Of a DNA stretch of 40,332 bases, positions 31,211 through 39,777 are shown in pieces. Location: IMG/VR virus record IMGVR_UViG_3300008266_000134, positions 1 through 40,332 of that record, one strand, 5' to 3'. Origin of the DNA: a virus. Made by a program: the position numbers and the translations under genes. Under the pieces are notes generated by a model. That model did not search any database, was not told where the DNA came from, and saw only the letters and a program-made list of their open reading frames with translations. Position 1 is the stretch's first letter; each line of letters begins with the position of its first letter.

Positions 31211-31721
31211 AGTCCCTACTGAGGTCTGCGACAGGTGGCCCTTTGGCCGCTCTCAGGCCCGGTTTTCTGGTCGCCCGAACGCCGCGGCACTGGCCTTCGC
31301 CGAGAAGCTCGCAAACAGTCTGATCGGGCTCCCCTATGCCGAGCGGGCGTCTGGTCCCGACGCTTATGACTGCTGGGGCGTGGCGCGTCTCGCCGTCCGT
31401 GCGATCTGGGGCGAGGTGCTGCCCGAGGCGCCGATCGACGAGCTGATGGCGGCGATCTCAGCGCAGGATCTGCGCCGCCGCTGGCGCGCCATCAAGCGTC
31501 CGGTTCATGGCGCCATCGGCCTGACCTCGACGACCACGGCGCCGCGTCATGTCGTCGTCTATCTGGCGAATGATCGGGGCGGCGCGCTGCACGCGATCGA
31601 GGGCCAGGGCGTCGTCTTCTGGCCGCTGCTGCAGCTGCGCACCTATGGTTTCCAGGATATTCGCTGGTACGTGCCGATCGCGCCGTCCAACCCGCCTGAC
31701 GCGATGGAGCTGGCGGCATGA
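31194..31721 (+). CDS. NlpC/P60-type tail tip peptidase
   Basis: The product is 175 residues from the GTG at 31194; a TTG at 31200 is an alternative. It overlaps the previous gene by 17 bp. C60 (in DAYDCWGVARL) is the likely nucleophile and the His in APRHVVVYL its partner, as in phage NlpC/P60 peptidases (lambda gpK type). These cut cell-wall peptides at the infection site. A further His lies in LHAIEGQGV. Confidence 0.8.
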   Translation: MALPAEVPTEVCDRWPFGRSQARFSGRPNAAALAFAEKLANSLIGLPYAERASGPDAYDCWGVARLAVRAIWGEVLPEAPIDELMAAISAQDLRRRWRAIKRPVHGAIGLTSTTTAPRHVVVYLANDRGGALHAIEGQGVVFWPLLQLRTYGFQDIRWYVPIAPSNPPDAMELAA

Positions 31722-34700
31722 TGCCTGCTCTCGCAAACGACGGCGCTGCCCCGATGCACGCGGCCGTCATCGGTTGGGCGACGGCGATCGTCGATCCTGA
31801 GGCGATCCGGCGCGCCATCGTCGCGCCGGGCCAGACGCTGGCCGAGGCGCTGGCGCTGACGGATCTGGACCTGTCGCGGCCGACGCTCGTCAAGATGGGC
31901 GACGCGTTCTATTTCCGGGACGAGTGGGCGAGCGTCATCGTCGAGCCCGGCGCGCGGATCGCCGCGATGGCGATGCCCCAGGGCAAGCAGACCAGCCGCG
32001 TCGTCGCGATGCTGGCGATCGTCATCGCAGCGACGATCTTTCTGGGACCCGAAACCGGCGCAGCCATTTGGCTGGCCAATGCGACCGGTCTGAGCGCGGC
32101 GACCGCCTCGGCCATCGCGATCACCGTTGCCACCACGGCAGGCAGCGCGCTGATCAACACCATCCTGCCGCCCAGCTCGCCCAAGGTCCCCGGCAAGCAG
32201 GGCGAGACCTCGCCGACCTACAGCCTGAACGGCCAGGGCAATTATGCCCGCCTTGGCGAGGCGGTGCCCGAGCAGCTGGGCACTCATATTCACTTCCTCG
32301 ATCTGGTGGCCGGCTACAAGGAATTCATCGGCGACCAGGAGCTGCTGCTAACCGGCTACAGCCTGGGCGAGGGCGAGTTCGAGATCCACGAGTGGGGGTA
32401 TGACAAGACGCCTGCCTGGCGCGGGCCGCAGTGGAACCTGGTCGGCCGCCACGAATTCATCACGCTGACCGACTCCGTCATCCAGACCAGCGCCACACCG
32501 GTTGGGCTGAGCGACTGGGAGATCACGATGACCGGCGATGGCAGCACGGCCGTCGCGACCGCCTCGGCCCGCGCCTGGACCACCGGTCAGACGCACACGG
32601 TCTCGTTCATCGCCTGGGTCGACGGCGCAACATCGGTCACGCTGAGCAACGACCTGTTTCCCGACACGCTGCCCCAGCAGAACTTCACGCTGAGCGCCAC
32701 ACCCCAGGTCTACACCTGGTCGTTCAGCTCGACCCACGCCGACATGGCTGTTGGGCGCTTCCGGTTCTTCTCGCCCTCTCTTGCCACTGGCCGCGTCATT
32801 CACATCAAGGACGTGCAGGTGGTGCGGCGATCCTATGCGCCGCCGTTTCGCGACAAGCTGCCCGGCTGGGTCGAGGGCTTTACGGACTCGTTCAACTCGA
32901 TCGGCTTCCAGGTCGTGCCGCCCGGCGACGCGCCTTCGCTCTTCTCGGATGCCGTCTCGCCAAGTGGCGATGTCTCAGGCCAGACCCTGAGGGCGACCAA
33001 CGAGCCTGGCGCGACCTGGATCGGACCGTTTCCCTGCTCGCCACCCGGCACGCGGCCGATTTCCTATGGCTTCGACCTGTTCTGGGGCCGCGGCCTGTTC
33101 ACGGCCGAAGACGACGGCTCGTACTCCGACTCCAGCGTCACCGTCGAGATCCAGTTGCAGGAGATCGACGACGTGGGTCTAGCGATCGGCAGCTGGACGA
33201 CCGTCATCTCTGAGACGTTCACCGACCGCCGAGGCCCGCGCCTGAAGCGCGCCACGCTGCGCGTCGACAGCCCGGACAGCGCGAAGCGCTACCAGGCGCG
33301 CAACAGGCGCAGCGATGCTCGCATCGACGACAACGCGAACATCGACGAGACGAGCTGGGCGGGCATGAAGGCCTATTACCCGCCAACCACTGACATCGGC
33401 AGCGAAAGCTGGATGATGGTCCGGGCGGTCGCCAACGAGCAGCTGCAGGGCCAGGCGGCATCGAAACTGTATGTCATCAAGACGCGGCTGCTGCCGGTGC
33501 TCGACGATGGCGACTGGACCGCACCGCGACCGACCCGCTCGATCGCTGCGGCGATCGGCCACGTCCATCGCTCGGTCTGGCCGGACGGCGAGCTGGATGT
33601 CGACAGCCTGGAGCAGCTGGACCAGACCTGGGCGCTGCGCGGCGACACGTGCGACGGCATCTTCGACGCGTCGCGATCGGCCTGGGACGTGCTGCAGACG
33701 ATCGCGCTGTGCGGCCGGGCGCGGCCGATCCTGCCAAAGGGCACGCTGTCGATCATTCGCGACGAGCCGCGCAGCATCCGCACCGTCAGCCTTTCGCCTG
33801 GCAACATGCTGCCAGGCGCCGCGTCGGTGGATTACGTGCTGGCCAATGCCGATCTGGCCGACCGGCTGATCGTGGAATATCTGGACGAGCGCACCTGGCG
33901 CCCGGCGACAGTGGAGTGCGTGCTGCCCGGCGTCACGCCGGTCAACACCAAGCGCATCAAGACCATCCTGATGGTGCGCCGCCAGCAGGTCTGGCGCGAG
34001 CACATGTTCAAGCTGGCCGAGAACGCCTGGCGGCGGATTTTCGCGACCACCGAGACCGAGATGGAAGGCCTCCTGCTGTGGCCCGGCCACAAGGTGCTGT
34101 TCGGCCATGACGCGGTGAACTGGGGCGAGCACGCCCGCGTGGCGGCGTTCGATGGCGTGCGGGTGTCGATGGACCGTCCGCTGGAGTGGAAGACCGGCGA
34201 GACGCACATGCTGGCGCTGGCGCGGCGCAACGGCCAGGTCTGGGGGCCGGTCGCGGTGACGCGCGAGAGCGACACGACCTGCCTCCTGCCCGATCCGCTG
34301 CCAGGCGGGCTGCCCCATCCATCGACGGTCTGCGTCAGCAAGGCGTCGTCAGGCGGCAAGATCGAGCCCAGCGTCGCCCAGTTTGGCTGGGCCGGCCGCT
34401 TCGCCAGGGACATGCTGGTGATGAGCGCCAGGCCGCGGGCAGGCGGCAAGACGCAGGTGGCGCTGGTGATCGACGACCCGCGCGTCCACACCGCCGATGC
34501 AGGTCTTGCGCCCGCGCCGCCGGCAGCGCCGGCCGATCCGGGTAACGAGGATCTGGCGCTGTCGTTCTCGATCAGCGTCACGGGCTCTGGCGATCTGCGC
34601 ACCGTCGCGATCACCATGACCTGGGGCGCCGACGTGAAGCTTGCCGAATACGAGATCGGCGGTTTGCCCTATGGCCTGACGCCGTCGCTCAGCTGGTCGA

Positions 34701-34786
34701 AGATCGTGCCGGCAGCGGGCGCCAGCAGCGTGCGCATCCGGGCCTATGGCGCTTGGTCGATGGGCGGGTGGGTGAACCCGACATGA
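31718..34786 (+). CDS. Tail tip attachment protein (lambda J type)
   Basis: The product is 1022 residues. The N-terminal 150 residues include a hydrophobic region (about 86-150) shared with lambda gpI/gpK-J fusions, then the J-like YSLNGQGNYARLGEAVPEQLG block (about 168-190). A long, beta-rich middle follows, including a Thr/Ser-rich insertion (about 250-360, VSLS-like repeats) that may bind carbohydrate. The C-terminus is fibronectin-III-like (VKLAEYEIGGLPYGL). It forms the tip that contacts the receptor. An ATG at 31721 is an alternative start. Confidence 0.85.
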   Translation: MMPALANDGAAPMHAAVIGWATAIVDPEAIRRAIVAPGQTLAEALALTDLDLSRPTLVKMGDAFYFRDEWASVIVEPGARIAAMAMPQGKQTSRVVAMLAIVIAATIFLGPETGAAIWLANATGLSAATASAIAITVATTAGSALINTILPPSSPKVPGKQGETSPTYSLNGQGNYARLGEAVPEQLGTHIHFLDLVAGYKEFIGDQELLLTGYSLGEGEFEIHEWGYDKTPAWRGPQWNLVGRHEFITLTDSVIQTSATPVGLSDWEITMTGDGSTAVATASARAWTTGQTHTVSFIAWVDGATSVTLSNDLFPDTLPQQNFTLSATPQVYTWSFSSTHADMAVGRFRFFSPSLATGRVIHIKDVQVVRRSYAPPFRDKLPGWVEGFTDSFNSIGFQVVPPGDAPSLFSDAVSPSGDVSGQTLRATNEPGATWIGPFPCSPPGTRPISYGFDLFWGRGLFTAEDDGSYSDSSVTVEIQLQEIDDVGLAIGSWTTVISETFTDRRGPRLKRATLRVDSPDSAKRYQARNRRSDARIDDNANIDETSWAGMKAYYPPTTDIGSESWMMVRAVANEQLQGQAASKLYVIKTRLLPVLDDGDWTAPRPTRSIAAAIGHVHRSVWPDGELDVDSLEQLDQTWALRGDTCDGIFDASRSAWDVLQTIALCGRARPILPKGTLSIIRDEPRSIRTVSLSPGNMLPGAASVDYVLANADLADRLIVEYLDERTWRPATVECVLPGVTPVNTKRIKTILMVRRQQVWREHMFKLAENAWRRIFATTETEMEGLLLWPGHKVLFGHDAVNWGEHARVAAFDGVRVSMDRPLEWKTGETHMLALARRNGQVWGPVAVTRESDTTCLLPDPLPGGLPHPSTVCVSKASSGGKIEPSVAQFGWAGRFARDMLVMSARPRAGGKTQVALVIDDPRVHTADAGLAPAPPAAPADPGNEDLALSFSISVTGSGDLRTVAITMTWGADVKLAEYEIGGLPYGLTPSLSWSKIVPAAGASSVRIRAYGAWSMGGWVNPT

Positions 34787-34813
34787 CGCATTCAATCTTT
34801 CCTGAGAGGCCCC

Positions 34814-35188
34814 ATGACGCCTGAGTTTCGCTTTGTCATGTCAGCGCTGCCGATCGACATGGTCACGCGGTTTTCCAGGCAGTTCGGCTCGCTGAACGAG
34901 GCCCAGGTCTTCACGCCCTATGACTGGGACGGAAGCGCCTTCGAGCTGCGCGTCGGCCGGCTGCTGGGCGAGACCGGCGCGCCGCTGGTGCTGCTGGCGG
35001 CCGACTCGGGCGCGATCGTGCCGCAGCCTGACGGATGGCTGGAGTTCGCCATCGATCCGGCCCCGTTCCTCAGCGCCGGCATCCGCCTGGGCGTCAATTA
35101 TCCGTCCCGGATCGTGCGCCTGCTTGGCGGCGAACCGACGCCGTTTGCGGACGGCCCCATCAACTTCAGCGGAAGGCCCGTGTCGTGA
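34814..35188 (+). CDS. Tail-associated protein, unknown
   Basis: The product is 124 residues, beta-rich (FELRVGRLLGETGAPLVLLAADSG), with GAGAGG as ribosome site before the ATG. It lies between the J-like gene and the fibre gene and probably joins tip and fibre. No family is recognised. It overlaps the fibre start by four bases. Confidence 0.6.
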   Translation: MTPEFRFVMSALPIDMVTRFSRQFGSLNEAQVFTPYDWDGSAFELRVGRLLGETGAPLVLLAADSGAIVPQPDGWLEFAIDPAPFLSAGIRLGVNYPSRIVRLLGGEPTPFADGPINFSGRPVS

Positions 35189-37746
35189 GCCTGATCAGTT
35201 TTACAGCGAAGTTTCCGCACGCCGTCGTCGGCAACCAGCAGGGTCTGAAAGGCGGCGTCGGTATCTCGCCGTGGGAGGCCGAGCACCAGGCCGGCACGAT
35301 CGCCGAACCGACGCGCGAGGCCTGGAACTCCTGGGCGCTTGAGCCGATCGCCGATGCCGTCGCCGACGTCGCCGATGCGGTTGCCGAAGCGCAGGCCGTT
35401 GTCGATGCAGGAGCAGGCACCTTGGCCGCCCGTGACGCCGCAGCTCTTTCGGCCGCCGCCGCCCAACAGGCCGTCATCACCGCGCCCTTTGCCGGCCTTG
35501 CGCCCGCGCCGGCCGGGGTGATCGCGACCCTAGTGGGGTCTGATGGCGCCGTGATCGCCAGTTACGAGTATGACCGACCAACCGGCAGCATTCGCCTGAA
35601 GGGCCACACGCTGGCGTCGGACGTGGCATCGTCGCTCGGATCGGCGGTCGCCGCGCAGGTCAATGCGGCGCTGGCCCCGGCCTCTGCCGGCGTCTTCGCC
35701 GAGCTGGTCGCGCCTGATGGCCGCGTCATCGGCCGCCTGAACTGGAATCGCGCCCTGCAGACCGCTCAATGGGATGGCCACGCCATGAATGCCGATCTTG
35801 TGGCGGGTCTGTCCGCGGCGACGGCCGACCAGACGACCGCGACCGAAATCCCGGCTCGCGCCGGCGTCGTCGTCCAGTTCGTGTCATCCGACGACCGCGT
35901 TCTGGCGTCCGGCCTCTGGGACCGTACAGCCAGCGTCGTCCGCTGGGACCACCATGTCCTGGACACCGATCCGGTCGCCCTGGCCGACCGTCAGGTGACC
36001 GAGGCCAAGCTGGACCTTGGCCTGGCGCGCGTCACCGTTCCTCATGGCGGCGACACAGTGCCGGTCGAGCCCGCCAGCCTGAGATCGGTTGCAGGCCAGC
36101 CGACCGCCAAGACGTCGATCACAGGGTATGGCTGGACCCGATTCCTGTCAGACCAGTCACCTCACATCATCGGGGTCAACGACACCGGCACGACGCTGCA
36201 GTTCAGGCGGTCCTGGGGGCTCAATATCGTCGGGCAAAGCTATGTCGGGACGTTCGATCCGGGCGCCGTGGCAAGCCTCGTCGACCGCGGCGCATTCACC
36301 ACGACCCTGCCAGACCCTGCAGGGTACGCGGACGGCGATTTTCTGGAGGCGACAGTCGGCGCCGGCGTGACCATCGGCAGCGATACCTATGCCCAGGGCG
36401 ATCTGGCGGTGAAGAGCGGCGGGGCCTGGGTGAAGCAGGCCTGTCCGGCCGGTGCCGCCAACGAGGCCGAGTTCTGGCAGGCGAGCGCCGCAGGGACGTT
36501 CAAGGGCCAGGCCTATGCTGCCGCAGACCGCATCGTGCATCTGACGACGCGGTCTGTGTCGAATGTCGGGCGCCGGCTGTGGATGCGCGGGCGGCCGGAT
36601 CTGGGTCAGGTCTTCCTGCGCGGCGAAACCGCGACCCCGGCGACAGCTGCGCCCGCATCGCCCGTCGACGGCGATCTGTGGCAGGTCACCGCCGCCAACG
36701 GGTCCTATGCGGTCGACGACTATCTGCTGCGGCAGGATGGCGCCTGGCTGAGGCTGGCGACCGATGGAATCGCCTCGTATGCGGATGGCGCGACGATCGC
36801 CAGGCGGTGCGAGCGCGGCGCCCAGGACTGGGAGTTTCGCCGCGCCGACAAGTCGGCCACCCGCGTGGGCCTCGCCCTGCGCTCGCGCATCGAGCGCAAG
36901 ATGAGCCGGCCGACATCGGCCGACCTGTTCTTCATCGGCGACAGCATGCCCGGCTTCCTGGTGTCGTCGCTCACAGCAGCGCTGGCCGGCACGCGGGCGA
37001 TCACGACGGAGAGCTATGGCGGGCACACGGCGTCGCAGCTGCGCGGGATCTTCCGCGACCTGGTGTTCAACCGCGCCGATCCGTTCGGCGGCCGGATCGT
37101 CATCACCTGGCACGGCCAGAACAATGTCGGCGACGCCGACCAGACCAACGAGACGAATGCCGAGATCGTTGCGCTGATGGGCGCTCGCGATCGCCGCGCG
37201 ATCCTGATGAGCGTGCTTGGCCAGTACATCGCCACCTTCAACGGCAGCCGCATCGTCGTGGCGAACCATGAAGGGCAGTTCGCCCGCAACGTCGCCGGCA
37301 ACGTCATGTTCCGGACCGTGTATTTCCTGGAGCAGCAGTTTCCGGACTTCGTCTTCGACACCCGCAAGGAGCTTTGCATCGACGCGCCGTCGACGCCGGC
37401 GCTGCTGTGGCCGGGCATGACAGAGGCCGAGGTGGCGACGACTTACGGCATCGTGCCGTTCTCGTATTTCTTCAATTATTCGGCCGTCTCGTGGACGCCC
37501 GGCAGCCTGGCCTTCACGGGCTATCGCTCGGCGGCCGGGCTGCCGACTGGCGGCGCGAATCTGGACTATCAGATCCGCACGGTCGCCGATGCCGGCCTCG
37601 ATCACCCCATCGGCACGCTCTACGTGCGCCAGGCAGGTGTCTGGACAGCGCATCAGATTCCCGACGTCACCCACATCACCGTCCCGCTCGGCAACCAACG
37701 GCTGGCTGCGCGGATCGTCAATCGCCTGACCGAAAGAGGCTGGTAG
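35185..37746 (+). CDS. Tail fibre with C-terminal SGNH hydrolase domain
   Basis: The product is 853 residues from a GTG start. The N-terminal part (about 1-300) is Ala-rich helix with repeated DGxVIxxxxWxR-type beta modules; the middle is beta-rich with several carbohydrate-binding-like units. Residues 575-853 have SGNH blocks: block I GDS (585-587), block II Gly (612-613, SYGGH), block III G-Q-N-N (644-647) and block V DVTH (827-830), giving Ser587, Asp827 and His830 as the likely triad. Such domains deacetylate or cleave host surface glycans, so this is a candidate receptor-binding depolymerase or esterase. Confidence 0.82.
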   Translation: MSLISFTAKFPHAVVGNQQGLKGGVGISPWEAEHQAGTIAEPTREAWNSWALEPIADAVADVADAVAEAQAVVDAGAGTLAARDAAALSAAAAQQAVITAPFAGLAPAPAGVIATLVGSDGAVIASYEYDRPTGSIRLKGHTLASDVASSLGSAVAAQVNAALAPASAGVFAELVAPDGRVIGRLNWNRALQTAQWDGHAMNADLVAGLSAATADQTTATEIPARAGVVVQFVSSDDRVLASGLWDRTASVVRWDHHVLDTDPVALADRQVTEAKLDLGLARVTVPHGGDTVPVEPASLRSVAGQPTAKTSITGYGWTRFLSDQSPHIIGVNDTGTTLQFRRSWGLNIVGQSYVGTFDPGAVASLVDRGAFTTTLPDPAGYADGDFLEATVGAGVTIGSDTYAQGDLAVKSGGAWVKQACPAGAANEAEFWQASAAGTFKGQAYAAADRIVHLTTRSVSNVGRRLWMRGRPDLGQVFLRGETATPATAAPASPVDGDLWQVTAANGSYAVDDYLLRQDGAWLRLATDGIASYADGATIARRCERGAQDWEFRRADKSATRVGLALRSRIERKMSRPTSADLFFIGDSMPGFLVSSLTAALAGTRAITTESYGGHTASQLRGIFRDLVFNRADPFGGRIVITWHGQNNVGDADQTNETNAEIVALMGARDRRAILMSVLGQYIATFNGSRIVVANHEGQFARNVAGNVMFRTVYFLEQQFPDFVFDTRKELCIDAPSTPALLWPGMTEAEVATTYGIVPFSYFFNYSAVSWTPGSLAFTGYRSAAGLPTGGANLDYQIRTVADAGLDHPIGTLYVRQAGVWTAHQIPDVTHITVPLGNQRLAARIVNRLTERGW

Positions 37747-37749
37747 TCC

Positions 37750-38586
37750 ATGGCACATTCCATCGTCGTCAAGCACGGAGGCGGCCCAGGCCTGCCCCTG
37801 ATCACCAGGCCGGCCACGGCTATGGCGTCGGCCCTGGCCGCCATGCAGGCCGCAGATGCGCGGATGCTGTTCATGCCGGTCGAAGAGATGGCCCGCGTCG
37901 TCGACGGCCAGCGCTTCATACAGGACGCCCTGCGCGCCCAGATCGAATACCAGGCGAGCGGCGGCGGCGTGCCTGTCGTGACGACCGGCCCGACGCAGTA
38001 CGGAACCGGCGGCGGCCCCAAGGTCACACTAGGCGGCGTCGCCAGCGTTCGTGGCTGGCTGGGCAACCAGGCTGCCCAGTTCGATGGGTATGGCGCTCAG
38101 GTCTCAGATCAGAATCCGCCGTTCTGGGGCTTCGTCTGCGCCCAGATCGGCACCGACACCGATGTGCGCGTGCTGGTGAATTTCAACACCGGCCACTCCG
38201 GCTATGGCGACGTGCTTCTGATCTCGGCCGACGAGGGACTGCAGGTCCGCATCGGCGGAACGCAGGTTCTGCCTTTCGCCGGGCCTGAGCCGACGCCGGC
38301 CGCCATGCACATCTACAGCTGGCGCCACGACCCGCTGGCCGACACGCTGAGGTTCTATCGCGACGGCATCCAGACGTTCGTCTACACGCTGGCCGCCACC
38401 TATCCCGACGCCCATTTTCTGGGCGGCTTCGCCCAGCTGGGCGGGCGCGCGGCGGCCACCAACATCGAGCCGCATGATGGCGCGAACGCGGCCTGCGGCG
38501 TGGTCTGCGCCGGCAACGGCCTGCTCAGCGACACCGGCCACACGACGATCCTCGACTGGCTCAAAGGCCTCTACGGGATCGCCTGA
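37750..38586 (+). CDS. Tail fibre accessory protein with LamG-like C-terminus
   Basis: The product is 278 residues. Helical Ala-rich residues 1-75 are followed by a Gly-rich linker (ASGGGVPVVTTG) and a jelly-roll-like domain (about 100-278). In it, the segments VLLISADEGLQVRIGGTQVL and HIYSWRHDPLADTLRFYRDG ... AQLGGRAAATN resemble laminin-G/concanavalin-like sugar-binding folds. It is three bases downstream of the fibre stop and is probably another receptor-contact protein. It ends at the structured leader of com. Confidence 0.7.
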   Translation: MAHSIVVKHGGGPGLPLITRPATAMASALAAMQAADARMLFMPVEEMARVVDGQRFIQDALRAQIEYQASGGGVPVVTTGPTQYGTGGGPKVTLGGVASVRGWLGNQAAQFDGYGAQVSDQNPPFWGFVCAQIGTDTDVRVLVNFNTGHSGYGDVLLISADEGLQVRIGGTQVLPFAGPEPTPAAMHIYSWRHDPLADTLRFYRDGIQTFVYTLAATYPDAHFLGGFAQLGGRAAATNIEPHDGANAACGVVCAGNGLLSDTGHTTILDWLKGLYGIA

Positions 38587-38773
38587 ATCGTCACTCAGGA
38601 CGCTCTTAGGGTCTCCTGATGGCCGCCTATCCCCGCGGGCAATAAAGGCGGGGGCCACGGCGCGGCAACGCCGTGAACCGCGAGCTGGGGGCTCGCACAC
38701 CGGACGGGGCGCGCCCCGTTCAGCATCCCGCCACCGGCCGGACCGGCGGCGAGAGTCCGAGAGTATTTCCCCC
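38587..38773 (+). ncRNA. Hairpin-rich untranslated leader before com
   Basis: There is no gene in this 187-base gap. At least five stems stand in a row: CCCCGC/GCGGGG (38631-38636/38648-38653), CACGGCG/CGCCGTG (38656-38662/38669-38675), GCGAGC/GCTCGC (38680-38685/38691-38696), the 16-bp palindrome ACGGGGCGCGCCCCGT (38704-38719), and CCGCC/GGCGG (38728-38732/38745-38749). It probably forms a structured 5' region controlling com and the methyltransferase. I recognise no known RNA family. Confidence 0.55.
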
Positions 38774-38986
38774 ATGGAGTCGAGTCGTTTTGTCGATGCC
38801 CGGTGCCCTTCGTGCCGGGCGCTATTGCTTCGCCTGAAGCCAGGAGCGATCATTGACCGTGTCGAGATCAAGTGCCGCCGCTGCGATACGGTCATCGACC
38901 TGTCAAACCCAGATCGCCCGAGGGCCATTGAGCCGCCTGAGCGCCCCCAAAAGGAGCGCGCCGATGGCCGCCGATTCCTGCGTTAA
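38774..38986 (+). CDS. com: Com-like zinc-binding translational regulator
   Basis: The product is 70 residues. CPSC (C11, C14) and CRRC (C34, C37) form a zinc site in the pattern of Mu Com, with the surrounding ARCPSCRALLLRL and IEIKCRRCDTVI-like (VEIKCRRCDTVID) phrases. In Mu, Com binds the mom mRNA and opens it for translation. The frame opens 300 bases earlier, but only this start gives a Com-like protein. It overlaps the methyltransferase start by 23 bp, so it may control it in the way Com controls mom. Confidence 0.85.
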   Translation: MESSRFVDARCPSCRALLLRLKPGAIIDRVEIKCRRCDTVIDLSNPDRPRAIEPPERPQKERADGRRFLR

Positions 38987-39773
38987 ACCGCTGCCCGGTC
39001 TCACTAGCTGGGCGGGCGGCAAGAGGTTCCTCGCCCGTCGCCTTGGCGCGCTGATCGATGCAGATCCGCACCAGGTCTATGTCGAGCCGTTCGCCGGTGC
39101 TGGGCACGTGTTCTTCGGCCGGTCGATCAAGCGGCCGGTCGAGGTGATCAACGACGCCAATGGCGAGCTGGTGAACGTCTGGCGCTGCTGGCGGCGTCAT
39201 CCCGACGAGCTGGTCCGCACCATTCTGGCGACGCCGTTCTCACGCCAGGAGTTCGAGCGGCTGGCTAGGCTTGATCCTGAACACCTGACCGATCTGGAAC
39301 GCGCCGGCCGGATGCTGTTCATGCAGCGCGCCCGATTTGGCGGCCGGCTGGACAACACCGCCTTCTGCGCCAGCCCGGCCAGCGTCAAATCCAGCACCGC
39401 CGATCGCTGGCGGGCGCGAATCGCCGCAGCGGCCGAGCGGCTCACGAGCGTCGTCATCGAGAACAGGGACTTCGCCTGGGTCATCCGCCGCTTCGACACG
39501 GCCGAGACCCTGTTCTACCTGGACCCGCCCTATTGGGGCGCCGAGGACGCCTATGGCCGGGGCTGCTTCGGCCCGCCCGATTTCGAACGCCTGAGCGAGG
39601 CCTTAAGGGGCCTCAAAGGGCGCTTTCTGATGTCCTTAAACGCCCATCCAGAGGTGCGCCGCATCTTCGCCTGGGCGTCGATCGACACGATCAAAACTGT
39701 ATGGTCGACGCGAAAGCCGGGCAGACACCATGTTATGGAACTGCTTATCTCGCCGCCAAAGCTGGGAGAGTGA
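38964..39773 (+). CDS. Dam-type (D12 class) DNA adenine methyltransferase
   Basis: The product is 269 residues. GGK (18-20), the S-adenosylmethionine motif FAGAG (43-47) and catalytic DPPY (187-190) are those of N6-adenine methyltransferases of the D12 class. GGRLDNT-type and ALRGLKGRFLMSLN segments also fit. It sits where Mu carries mom, behind com, so the phage seems to modify its DNA with this enzyme late in infection instead of with Mom. Target specificity cannot be read from the sequence. Confidence 0.9.
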   Translation: MAADSCVKPLPGLTSWAGGKRFLARRLGALIDADPHQVYVEPFAGAGHVFFGRSIKRPVEVINDANGELVNVWRCWRRHPDELVRTILATPFSRQEFERLARLDPEHLTDLERAGRMLFMQRARFGGRLDNTAFCASPASVKSSTADRWRARIAAAAERLTSVVIENRDFAWVIRRFDTAETLFYLDPPYWGAEDAYGRGCFGPPDFERLSEALRGLKGRFLMSLNAHPEVRRIFAWASIDTIKTVWSTRKPGRHHVMELLISPPKLGE

Positions 39774-39777
39774 AATC

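Noticed and set aside
35769-37271. 500-codon plus-strand frame within the fibre gene
   Set aside because: Arg/Gly/Ala-rich shadow in another frame; the fibre reading has ordered domains and SGNH motifs.
35185-38586. Mu-type invertible tail-fibre segment
   Set aside because: No Gin-like invertase gene and no inverted repeats flanking alternative fibre ends were found.
38614-38760. Self-cleaving ribozyme (a CTGATG is present near 38616) or a known riboswitch
   Set aside because: The conserved hammerhead core does not continue, and no cobalamin, TPP or other known core could be matched.
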